In this document: piece after piece, positions 41,214-49,396 of the stretch
Position numbering within the stretch: position 1 is the first letter of the stretch
How the letters are laid out: the number at the start of each line of letters is the position of its first letter
Origin: UBA6183 sp046314755
Lineage (GTDB): Bacteria; Bacteroidota; Bacteroidia; UKL13-3
NCBI GenBank assembly: GCA_046314755.1
Contig: JBKDBG010000111.1
Location: 1-50,476, forward strand
Direction of reading: 5' to 3'
DNA: 50,476 nt
Translations under genes and position numbers: made by a program
Notes under the pieces: model-generated
What the model was told of the DNA's origin: nothing
The model's database searches: none
Seen by the model: the letters and a program-made list of their open reading frames with translations, nothing else

Positions 41214-44200
41214 ATGAAAAAGCTAGGTTTTATTGCAATATCAATAGCATTCTTTCAATGCTCAAACGCACAAAGCATTTCGAACTATTTATTTAGTTCG
41301 TTAAATGGCACCTTTACCTATTTACCAACAACGGCCACCTCACCTGCTTTAATAAGCGGTTCGGCCAATGAGGGTTTATATCCATCTATTTCTATTGGAT
41401 TTGATTTTTTCTATTTAGGAAAAAGAATAACCAGTGTGCAGCCGAGTACGAATGGGTGGATGATTTTGGGAACCAATGTATCTTCAGGTGCTGTAGCTTC
41501 TAATAATTTTAACTCCTTTTCATTGCCAAGTGAAGTAGTAGCTCCATTGTGGGATGATTTGGACATGAGCAGCGGTACATTCAGGCACCAAACAACCGGT
41601 ATTGCTCCTAATCGTGTTTTTACGGCAGAGTGGAGAAATGTTGAGTGGAACTGGAATACCAATACGCCTGTTATTTCATTTCAGGTAAAATTATTTGAAA
41701 CCACCGGTGTGATTCAGTTTGAATATGCGCAAGAAGCGGGTAATGTTGCGGGAGCAAGCGCCTCCATTGGAATTCGAGGTCTTGACAATACTTCTTCTAA
41801 CGCATTTATTTCCTTAACAGGAACCGGCACTAATCCCACTTCAAGTACATCTATTTCAACAAATACATTGAATTCAAAGCCTGCTACAGGGCAAATTTAT
41901 CGCTTTTCAAATGGCACCGTAAATGCACCAACCGGTTTTGGTTTCAATTCAAGAACCATAAATAGCATGAATATTACTTGGATTGATAATGTATCAAATG
42001 AAACAGGGTTTGTTATTTATCGATCAACTGATAATATAAATTTTGTATATGATGGAATGGTTATGTCCAATACAACATCATATACTGTTCAAAATTTGAT
42101 TAGCGGAACTACTTATTTTTACAGAGTATTTGCTTTAAACGAAGGCAGGTTGAGCACGGCTTTAACCGGTTCGGCATCTACTTTGCCGGGAACAATCAGC
42201 GGAGTATTAAATGTTCCGGGAAATTATTCGAGCATAACAGCTGCATTAAATGCCTTGCGAACAAGCGGTATGGCAGGGCCTGTTGTTATTCAGCTTAACA
42301 CTACCTATAATAACGCAAACGAATCTTACCCAATTAACGTTTCAGGTTTAGGAACTGCATCCAATAGAACTTTAACCATTCGTCCCGCATCCAATGTAAC
42401 ATCATTGGTTTTGTCGTCTCCTGCCAACACCTCCGTATTTCAAATATTTAATACCAATAATTTTATTATTGACGGCCGCCCGGGAGGAACAGGTACCACA
42501 AGGGCCTTAACTATACTTTGTAATAATGGCATAAATACCATCTCTTTTTTTGATGATTGTACAAACGATACCATTCGTTTTTGCAGGATTGGATTAAATG
42601 ATAATGGCAACGGATTTTTCCCGTTTTCAAGTAACATTACTTTTAGTACTAATTCAGGTTTTGTTACCGGAAGTAATAACAATGCAATTCTCAACAATGA
42701 AATTTATGGCATTAATCCTCCATCATCATTAATTACTTTTTCGGCATTTGGAACAGCCACTTCTCAAAACAATACCATTAGCAATAATATTATGTATGAT
42801 TTTGCCGGTAACCTTAGGTTTTTTGGATCAACCAATGCTGCAATTTATTTAGATGGTAATGTGAATAATTTTACCATTAATAACAACAATATTTATGAAA
42901 CACAATCTATCACGTCAACTGCGCAGGGTGGAAACCCATACGTAATTGGTGGAATTAGAATAAGTTCAAATGTTCCTGCTAATTTTACTATTACAAATAA
43001 TACCATAGGCGGAAGTAATGCAACAGCAACCGGCAATCCTTGGGAGCTAGGACCTGTTAGTGATTTTAATGGAATTATTCCTATTGATGTTACCTTGCAA
43101 GGCACATCAAGCTTAGTAATAACAAATAATGTTATCAGAAATTACTTTTTAGGAAGCTCTGCCTCATTTGGTGGTTTTACCGCTTTTTCCGGTATAAAAT
43201 TTACAAGTTTTTCAAAAGCAACGGGAGTAAACATATCCAACAACACCATTGGTAGGGATACCGGAAATACTAGCATTTCTATTGTGAATGAAGGTTTATC
43301 TCCCATGTTGGTTACAGGTATTCTAATTGATGCGCCTGATACTTCTTCTGTAATTTGTAACGGAAACTCTATTGGAAGTTTTAACATGACGGGGCCGGGA
43401 GCAAATAATGGATTTCAGTTTATTGGGATTTGTATGCAAAGTTCAGGTACGGTGAGCAATAACCTGATTGGAAGTTTAACCACCAATAATAGTATTTTAG
43501 CCGCCAACACTGCATCATCCAGCCAACAAACTGTAACCGGGATTGGTACTACTTTTTATCAATTCTTTGCATTAAGAAATGAGGCGCTTACCATAACAGG
43601 GAATACAATAAGCGGCTTAAGAAACAACTTTAATGCTTCAACAAATATCGATAGGGTTGTTGGTATTGATGCACTCGAAACGCGGTTTTTAACCATCAAT
43701 TCAAATCTTATCCAACAACTCACCAGTCAGTCATCCGCTTTAAATTCATTAGTGTATCCGGTGAAAGGTATTCAAGTAACCAATTCAAGTTTTATTAATC
43801 AATCTGCAACTGCTATTGAAGGTAATATTGTTAGAGGACTTCTTAACTCAACGGCTTCCGGAGCAGCCAATATTGGCGGAATTGTAATCAACAGTATTAC
43901 AAGTGCACCATATAACCTGTCTCGTAATTTTATTCATTCGTTTAATGTAAATTCTACCAATCCCAATACCCAAATAACAGGTATTGTATTGCAGGATGGA
44001 GAATCTCGGTTAACCAATAATATGATTAGGTTAGGAATTAACGCATTAGGTATATCTGTTGATGCACCTGCAGCTATTAATGGAGTAGATATTATTAATT
44101 CAGATAATACAACCTTGTGGCATAATTCTATTTTTATTGGAGGAAGCTTAATCAACAGCACCACCAATACGTTTGGTGTGAAAAGAAGTGGTAACGGGTC

Positions 44201-45167
44201 GTTAAATTTGGTAAATAATATCATCGTAAACCAACGAAGTTTTACCTCTGGTACGGTAAAACGAAATTTTGCCATTGGCTTATCAGGTTTTAATTCATTT
44301 ACGGCAAACCATAATTGTTATTTTCGTTTAGGTAACGGAACCGGAATTGCTGAGGTGGCCTCAACTGTTTACGACACCATAACCTTATGGAGAAATGCAA
44401 GTGGAGGTGATGCTGCAAGCGGTGTGGTTAACCCTAATTTTGTGAACCCTTCCGGTAATGCCCAAACATTAGACTTGCATGTGTTCGGAACAACGCCAAT
44501 TGAATCAAACGGAACCCTAATTACTGATGTTACGGTAGATTTTGACGGACAAAATAGGAGCACATTAAGTCCGGTGGATATTGGTGCTGATGCAGGTTTA
44601 TTTACTCCAACTTTACTGCCTGTGAAATGGAACAGTTTTGATGTAGTGAAAATAAATAATCAATTGGTCTCGGTTAATTTTAGTGTGGCTTCTCAAACCA
44701 ATAATAAATGGTTTTTTATTGAAAGATCTTTAGATGGAAATACTTTTAACAAGGTTGGGCAAATAGAAGGTGCTGTAAATTCTAATGTGCTTATGAAATA
44801 TAGTTTTAATGATGATATCAGTGATATTTCACAAGGTTATGTTTACTATAGAGTGAAGCAAGTTGATTTGGACGGAAGCACAAGCACAACGGAAATCAAA
44901 AGTGTGCTTATTGGACAGGATGCATCACAAATGCTTAGCATTAGTGCCTACCCCAATCCTTTTTCAAATGTGTTACAAGTGCAATATCCTGCTGCAGATG
45001 CAAACGGAGAGTTGATTTTGTTTGATAAAGAAGGAAGAACACTTTATTCATTTCCAACCGAAAAAGATGGAGGTGAGTTAACTCTAGATACTTCATCATT
45101 ACTTCCGGGAATTTATTTTATTCGAGTGAATAATTTGAAAGTGATTAAAGTAGTGAAGTCATATTAA
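41214..45167 (+). CDS. Giant secreted beta-helix protein with fn3 and T9SS sorting domain
   Basis: A 1317-residue exported protein. Signal peptide to about residue 20 (ending SNAQ). Residues 20-235 form a beta-rich domain (STNGWMILG; APLWDDLDM; SFQVKLFETTGVIQFEY) like those found in Bacteroidota surface proteins. A fibronectin type III domain follows (about 237-327: APTGFGFNSRTINSMNITW ... TTYFYRVFALN). Residues about 335-1120 are a right-handed parallel beta-helix with many Asn-rich turns (NNNIYE, ITNNTIGG, ISNNTIG, SNNLIGS). The C-terminus is a type A sorting domain (ISAYPNPFSNVLQVQY ... LLPGIYFIRVN ... KVVKSY). Likely a surface or released adhesin or polysaccharide-binding protein. Its long Asn/Thr/Ser repeats are ordinary beta-helix coils rather than exact DNA repeats. 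Confidence 0.9.
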   Translation: MKKLGFIAISIAFFQCSNAQSISNYLFSSLNGTFTYLPTTATSPALISGSANEGLYPSISIGFDFFYLGKRITSVQPSTNGWMILGTNVSSGAVASNNFNSFSLPSEVVAPLWDDLDMSSGTFRHQTTGIAPNRVFTAEWRNVEWNWNTNTPVISFQVKLFETTGVIQFEYAQEAGNVAGASASIGIRGLDNTSSNAFISLTGTGTNPTSSTSISTNTLNSKPATGQIYRFSNGTVNAPTGFGFNSRTINSMNITWIDNVSNETGFVIYRSTDNINFVYDGMVMSNTTSYTVQNLISGTTYFYRVFALNEGRLSTALTGSASTLPGTISGVLNVPGNYSSITAALNALRTSGMAGPVVIQLNTTYNNANESYPINVSGLGTASNRTLTIRPASNVTSLVLSSPANTSVFQIFNTNNFIIDGRPGGTGTTRALTILCNNGINTISFFDDCTNDTIRFCRIGLNDNGNGFFPFSSNITFSTNSGFVTGSNNNAILNNEIYGINPPSSLITFSAFGTATSQNNTISNNIMYDFAGNLRFFGSTNAAIYLDGNVNNFTINNNNIYETQSITSTAQGGNPYVIGGIRISSNVPANFTITNNTIGGSNATATGNPWELGPVSDFNGIIPIDVTLQGTSSLVITNNVIRNYFLGSSASFGGFTAFSGIKFTSFSKATGVNISNNTIGRDTGNTSISIVNEGLSPMLVTGILIDAPDTSSVICNGNSIGSFNMTGPGANNGFQFIGICMQSSGTVSNNLIGSLTTNNSILAANTASSSQQTVTGIGTTFYQFFALRNEALTITGNTISGLRNNFNASTNIDRVVGIDALETRFLTINSNLIQQLTSQSSALNSLVYPVKGIQVTNSSFINQSATAIEGNIVRGLLNSTASGAANIGGIVINSITSAPYNLSRNFIHSFNVNSTNPNTQITGIVLQDGESRLTNNMIRLGINALGISVDAPAAINGVDIINSDNTTLWHNSIFIGGSLINSTTNTFGVKRSGNGSLNLVNNIIVNQRSFTSGTVKRNFAIGLSGFNSFTANHNCYFRLGNGTGIAEVASTVYDTITLWRNASGGDAASGVVNPNFVNPSGNAQTLDLHVFGTTPIESNGTLITDVTVDFDGQNRSTLSPVDIGADAGLFTPTLLPVKWNSFDVVKINNQLVSVNFSVASQTNNKWFFIERSLDGNTFNKVGQIEGAVNSNVLMKYSFNDDISDISQGYVYYRVKQVDLDGSTSTTEIKSVLIGQDASQMLSISAYPNPFSNVLQVQYPAADANGELILFDKEGRTLYSFPTEKDGGELTLDTSSLLPGIYFIRVNNLKVIKVVKSY

Positions 45168-45214
45168 TTAATGCACGATTGTGTATCATTGTACCTTCAA
45201 TGAAACAAATCATC

Positions 45215-45709
45215 ATGAAGGTATCAATTATTGTAGCGGTAGATCAACAAAATGGAATAGGCAAGAACAACGAATTGCTTTGTTATTTGCCTGATGATTT
45301 AAAGTATTTTAAACGTATTACATCCGGGCATTGCATTGTAATGGGAAGAAAAACCTATGAGAGCATCGGACGTTTGCTTCCAAACAGAACCAATATTATT
45401 GTAACCACCAATACTAATTACAAAATTGAGGGGGCCGTTATGGCGCATAGTTTGCCGCAGGCCATTGAACATGCAAAGCAAACCGGTGAAACCGAACTGA
45501 TGATTACAGGTGGAGGTACGATTTATAAAGAGGCCTTAGATTTGGTTGACAAAGTTTACCTTACACGCATACAACATGTTTTCGAAGCAGATACATTTTT
45601 TCCGGAGTTAAAAGTAGAAGTGTTTAAACTTACTTCATCCGAAGTACATGAAGCAGATGATAAACATCCATTTGCTTTTGCTTTTGAAGTATGGGAAAGG
45701 TCTCATTAA
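45215..45709 (+). CDS. folA: Dihydrofolate reductase
   Basis: A 164-residue enzyme reducing dihydrofolate to tetrahydrofolate with NADPH. Motifs: VSIIVAVDQQNGIGKNNELL (substrate and Met20-type loop), LPDDLKYFKRIT with the catalytic Asp, VMGRKTYESIGRLLPNR (NADPH binding) and MITGGGTIYKEAL. I start at the ATG at 45215, which aligns with the family; two in-frame ATGs at 45179 and 45200 would add 12 or 5 residues. TATCATTG at 45184-45191 is a near -7 box that would exclude the 45179 start. Its stop overlaps that of the convergent hypothetical gene in TTAA (45706-45709). thyA, its usual partner, is not in the window. Confidence 0.95.
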   Translation: MKVSIIVAVDQQNGIGKNNELLCYLPDDLKYFKRITSGHCIVMGRKTYESIGRLLPNRTNIIVTTNTNYKIEGAVMAHSLPQAIEHAKQTGETELMITGGGTIYKEALDLVDKVYLTRIQHVFEADTFFPELKVEVFKLTSSEVHEADDKHPFAFAFEVWERSH

Positions 45710-46398
45710 GATACACTGTTCTCGCTGTCACGCTCCATGACAAAGCCTAATCGTTTTCCGGTTGGCATACCACTTCCGTGACTCATCATATTTTTTTGCT
45801 CAATAGTAATGAAGCTGATGGCGTCAACAGGTGGTGCCATCAAATCAAATTTTAAACAAAATATCATAGCCTCTTCAATAATTTCCCGTAAGCTTTGGTT
45901 ACTGATAACATTATTTTCAAAGTCATTAAAGACAAAAGAAAGCGGACGTTTGCCATCTACAAAAAAGTGCCTGTCTTTATTAATAAAAATACGTGCAATA
46001 AGGTAACCCAAATCTTGATCGCGGTTATATTTTAATGAATCGCTCAAGAAATTGTAAATCTGAATCATGCCGCAAAACTCACGCATGTGATCTTCTTGAA
46101 CATACTTTGTTTTATTAATGAAATGATTTTGGTCGAAATCAAACACATTCGTATGCATCATCATAACTAAAGTGTCACCGCTAAACTTAAAGTGCACTTC
46201 AAAATCACCTTTATCGTTGTATTTAACTTCAACATGCGGAGCTTCTTTATCAATACTTGGAATTAATTCTGATTCTATCTGCTTAAGCACTTGCTTAAGT
46301 TCTTTAAATACCTCCTGCGTTATGCGAAATACTTGTTGTTTGGTTTCTGATTTTTTACAAAGAAGAGTTTGAATTTCTTTTAATTTGTCTGAAGTCAT
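45706..46398 (-). CDS. Conserved-looking hypothetical protein
   Basis: A 230-residue soluble protein I do not recognise. It starts MTSDKLKEIQTLL at 46398; a longer frame to 46515 would run back across the terminator hairpin and into proS and is rejected. An N-terminal helical part (1-50) is followed by beta strands with VEVKYNDKGDFEVHFKFSGDTLVMMMHTNVFDFD, then YNRDQDLGYLIARIFINKDRHFFVDGKRPLSFVF and a final HGSGMPTGKRLGFVMERD. No signal peptide, no membrane segment, no known catalytic motif. The KHxF..GKR-type basic patches could bind a nucleotide or nucleic acid, but that is a guess. It follows proS by 59 bases with a terminator between. Confidence 0.75.
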   Translation of the reverse strand: MTSDKLKEIQTLLCKKSETKQQVFRITQEVFKELKQVLKQIESELIPSIDKEAPHVEVKYNDKGDFEVHFKFSGDTLVMMMHTNVFDFDQNHFINKTKYVQEDHMREFCGMIQIYNFLSDSLKYNRDQDLGYLIARIFINKDRHFFVDGKRPLSFVFNDFENNVISNQSLREIIEEAMIFCLKFDLMAPPVDAISFITIEQKNMMSHGSGMPTGKRLGFVMERDSENSVS

Positions 46399-46411
46399 AA
46401 TGATGGTTTTA

Positions 46412-46447
46412 GTTGTTAACAACAAAGCCCTCTTATTGGAGGGCTTT
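46412..46447. terminator. Terminator after proS with an adjacent 12-bp palindrome
   Basis: AAAGCCCTC (46424-46432) and GAGGGCTTT (46439-46447) form a 9-bp stem with a six-base loop, 10 bases after the proS stop on the minus strand. Directly beside it GTTGTTAACAAC (46412-46423) is a perfect 12-bp palindrome that supplies the T-containing tail on the minus strand and stands 14 bases before the start of the downstream gene. Confidence 0.7.
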
Positions 46448-46457
46448 ATTAAAAATA

Positions 46458-47936
46458 TCAATAAGCTTTTGCAAATAATACCCTTTGTTTGCTTGGTTTT
46501 CCGGTGAGTACACAAGTGCCTTGTTCTTGCGAATTGTTAAGCGGGATACACCTAATGGTAGCTTTAGTCAATTCTTTAATTTTGGCTTCCGTTTCTCCGG
46601 TGCCATCCCAGTGTGCGCTAACAAATCCTGTTTTATTTTCAATTGCGTCTATAAATTCATCCCAAGTATTGGCAACCCAAGTGTGCTCTGTTCTATAATC
46701 AAGCGCCTTTTGATAGAGGTTGGTTTGAATGAGTGATAATAAATGTTCGATTTTATTTTCAATATCAACCATACTCATGACTTGTTTTTCTTTGGTATCG
46801 CGTCTGGCCACTTCTACAGTTTCATTTTGCACATCACGCGGACCAATAGCCATGCGAACTGGTACGCCTTTCAATTCCCATTCGGCAAATTTATAGCCAG
46901 GAGTAAGGTTATCTCTGCTGTCAACTTTTACGGTAATACCTTTCAGTTTAAGTGCTTTTTGTATGTGTTCAATTTTTTCGAATACAAGTATTCTTTCCTC
47001 CTCTTTACGGGCAATCGGAACAATTACAACCTGTATTGGTGCAAGTTTTGGAGGTATTATTAAACCTTCATCATCACTATGGCTCATGATTAATGCTCCC
47101 ATCAAACGGGTTGAAACTCCCCATGAGGTAGCCCAAACATATTCTTGTTTATTTTCTTTAGTAATGTATTTTACGTTAAATGCTTTAGCGAAATTTTGTC
47201 CTAAAAAATGTGAGGTGCCCATTTGCAAAGCTTTTCCATCTTGCATCAATCCTTCAATACAATAGGTTTCATCGGCTCCGGCAAAACGTTCATTTTCGGT
47301 TTTTACACCTTGTATTACAGGCACTGCCAAGATGTTTTCGGCAAAATCAGCATAAACTTCCAACATTTGTTTGGTTTCGGCCAGCGCTTCTTCCTTAGTG
47401 GCATGGGCTGTGTGGCCTTCTTGCCATAAAAACTCTGCAGTACGCAAAAACAAACGGGTACGCATTTCCCATCTTACCACATTTGCCCATTGATTGATTA
47501 ATATAGGTAAATCTCTATATGATTGAATCCAATCACGATATGTATTCCAGATAATTGCCTCGCTGGTTGGGCGTACCACCAATTCTTCCTCAAGTTTCGC
47601 TTCCGGGTCAACCATCAACTTCCCTTTTTCATCCGGATTCGCCTTAAGCCTATAGTGAGTGACAACTGCACATTCTTTAGCAAAGCCTTCCGCATTTTTT
47701 TCTTCTGCTTCAAATAAACTTTTAGGCACAAAAAGCGGGAAATAGGCATTTTGGTGTCCAGTTTCCTTAAATCTTTTGTCTAATTCAGCCTGCATTTTTT
47801 CCCAAATGGCATAACCATAAGGTTTAATTACCATGCATCCTTTAACGGCCGAATGTTCGGCCAAATCAGCGTTTTTCACCAGATTATTATACCATGCACT
47901 ATAATCTTCGCTGCGTTTTACTTTTTTTATATCCAT
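46458..47936 (-). CDS. proS: Prolyl-tRNA synthetase, eukaryote/archaeal type
   Basis: A 492-residue class II synthetase that charges tRNA-Pro. Motifs: SEDYSAWYNNLVKNADLAEHSAVKGCMVIKPYGYAIWE at the start, PLFVPKSLF, the motif-2 region VVRPTSEAIIWNTYRDWIQSYRDLP, RWEMRTRLFLRTAEFLWQEGHTAH, and GTSHFLGQNFAKAFNV. The anticodon-binding domain follows near 310-400, and the C-terminal zinc-like/ProS-specific domain ends in ...LFAKAY, a typical C-terminal Tyr. It lacks the INS editing domain of the E. coli type. The start at 47936 (MDIKKVKRSEDY) fits the family; the frame is open for 26 more codons but these would overlap the promoter. TAACTTTG -7 box at 47985-47992. Confidence 0.97.
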   Translation of the reverse strand: MDIKKVKRSEDYSAWYNNLVKNADLAEHSAVKGCMVIKPYGYAIWEKMQAELDKRFKETGHQNAYFPLFVPKSLFEAEEKNAEGFAKECAVVTHYRLKANPDEKGKLMVDPEAKLEEELVVRPTSEAIIWNTYRDWIQSYRDLPILINQWANVVRWEMRTRLFLRTAEFLWQEGHTAHATKEEALAETKQMLEVYADFAENILAVPVIQGVKTENERFAGADETYCIEGLMQDGKALQMGTSHFLGQNFAKAFNVKYITKENKQEYVWATSWGVSTRLMGALIMSHSDDEGLIIPPKLAPIQVVIVPIARKEEERILVFEKIEHIQKALKLKGITVKVDSRDNLTPGYKFAEWELKGVPVRMAIGPRDVQNETVEVARRDTKEKQVMSMVDIENKIEHLLSLIQTNLYQKALDYRTEHTWVANTWDEFIDAIENKTGFVSAHWDGTGETEAKIKELTKATIRCIPLNNSQEQGTCVLTGKPSKQRVLFAKAY

Positions 47937-47984
47937 TAAATTGGGCTTTTTGGAATAGATTTTGTCCACTATTAAAAACCGAAG

Positions 47985-47992
47985 CAAAGTTA
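47985..47992 (-). promoter_or_regulatory. -7 element of proS
   Basis: Minus-strand TAACTTTG matches TAnnTTTG, 48 bases upstream of the proS ATG. A CAAA (TTTG on minus) at 48002-48005 is too close to be the -33. The promoter of the divergent lipoprotein gene must lie in the same 80 bases but I cannot define it. Confidence 0.5.
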
Positions 47993-48018
47993 TATTTTCA
48001 CCAAATAATTGCACGATT

Positions 48019-49374
48019 ATGCCAAATAATAAATTTCAGCTTTTTTTATACAGCATCCTTGCAACTGTTTTATTGGGGGCCTGTGGTTCTTCCAATAACA
48101 TTGTGCACGCTATTGAAGATGATGTTTATTTTTCAAAAAAGGCTTCCAACGACAAAGTGCCTGTTTATGTGCCTGAGGTAGATGTAAAAGAAATTATTAA
48201 GGCAAATCCTACCCAATATGGCAATGAGGAGGAACAATCACCAACTTCAACTAATTTTAACTCCGACAATAGCAATATTAACCCCAATGCTGCGGCAGCT
48301 TACCCAAGTTACCGTGCAGCACTTGATGCCAGAAATAACCAGGAAACTGAAACACAAAACCAATTTTTAAATACCATTCCATATGAAGAAGAAGGTGCTG
48401 CTGATGCCCAACGTTTACGCATGCAATATGCGGGTTCGTTTGGCAATTATTTTGGTAATGGTTTTGGTATGGGTTTCGGAGATCCATTTTGGGGTGGCAA
48501 TGCATGGAACAGCGGATTTAATTTAGGTTGGAATAATCAGTTTGGTTGGGGAATGGGAATCAATTCATGCTGGGGTAATCCGCAATGGGGATTGAATAAT
48601 CAGTGGGGTTGGAATAATCAATGGGGTTGGAACAGGTGGAACCGATTTGGATTTTACGATCCATGGTGTGCTTGGGGTGGAAACGGACTTTTTTATGATC
48701 CATGGAATAATCCTTGGGGAATGAATGGATGGTATGACCCGTGGGGTTGGAATGGATGGGGCTGGAGAGGCGGCTCTCGTTGGTGGGGGCATAATCGTTT
48801 TGATGATAATGTTGCACAACAACCTGCTCGTCCGCAACGTCCTCGTGGACAATCAGGAACTACAATGCCTCGTCCGGCTGAGATGCAAGCTCAAACACCT
48901 AACGGAACCGGAACAGTAACCCCTCAGGCAGGAGAAAGAATTCAAATGCCTCGCCCGGGAGCTCAGTTGGTTAATCGTGACGGACAGGTAATTTATGTTC
49001 CGCCACAAGAATATAGAAGTAATGTGCCAAGAGGTTATGATTCCTATCCGCGCAGTATCAATCGTTCAGAACCTCAACGTGCCGTAACACCTCGAAGTAA
49101 TGAGGTTTCACCACAAGTTAGACCGAATAATACCATCATTAATCGTACAGAACCTGCTCGAAATAATTATCAACCATCTAATACCGAAATTAGAAGGACG
49201 CCTGCGCCCGCACCGCAACCTCGAAACGATCGTTTTCAACCTGCACCTCAAGCGCCAAGGTCACAACCTCGCTTTGAGCCAACACCAAGAAGTGCACCTT
49301 CCGGAGGAGGAGGAGGAGGTCGAGGCGGTTCCGGTGGTGGTGGTGGTTCAGCACCACGTCCTCGCAGCAGATAA
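48019..49374 (+). CDS. Lipoprotein with Trp/Gly/Asn-rich core and Arg/Pro-rich tail
   Basis: A 451-residue lipoprotein. After MPNNKFQLFLYSILATVLLGAC (lipobox with Cys22) comes a polar domain (about 25-135) with DDVYFSKK and VPVYVPEVDVKEIIKANP. Residues about 137-257 are extremely rich in Trp, Gly and Asn, built from repeats such as NNQWGWNNQWGWN and YDPWNNPWGMNGWYDPWG. Residues 260-430 are Pro/Arg/Gln-rich and disordered; the end is a Gly run and an Arg tail (GGGGGSAPRPRSR). Similar Trp-rich lipoproteins of Bacteroidota have been mislabelled as vitellogenin. The function is unknown. I start at the ATG at 48019; an earlier one at 47962 adds 19 residues before the signal peptide. Confidence 0.85.
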   Translation: MPNNKFQLFLYSILATVLLGACGSSNNIVHAIEDDVYFSKKASNDKVPVYVPEVDVKEIIKANPTQYGNEEEQSPTSTNFNSDNSNINPNAAAAYPSYRAALDARNNQETETQNQFLNTIPYEEEGAADAQRLRMQYAGSFGNYFGNGFGMGFGDPFWGGNAWNSGFNLGWNNQFGWGMGINSCWGNPQWGLNNQWGWNNQWGWNRWNRFGFYDPWCAWGGNGLFYDPWNNPWGMNGWYDPWGWNGWGWRGGSRWWGHNRFDDNVAQQPARPQRPRGQSGTTMPRPAEMQAQTPNGTGTVTPQAGERIQMPRPGAQLVNRDGQVIYVPPQEYRSNVPRGYDSYPRSINRSEPQRAVTPRSNEVSPQVRPNNTIINRTEPARNNYQPSNTEIRRTPAPAPQPRNDRFQPAPQAPRSQPRFEPTPRSAPSGGGGGGRGGSGGGGGSAPRPRSR

Positions 49375-49396
49375 ATTCAATCATTAAAATGTAGTC

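Noticed and set aside
42700..44200. Possible CRISPR-like or exact DNA repeats in the Asn-rich part of the giant protein
   Set aside because: The repetition is at protein level (beta-helix turns); the DNA units differ in length and sequence.
48560..48852. Minus-strand ORFs opposite the Trp-rich region
   Set aside because: They arise because Trp/Gly/Asn codons lack stops on the opposite strand; no start context or family.
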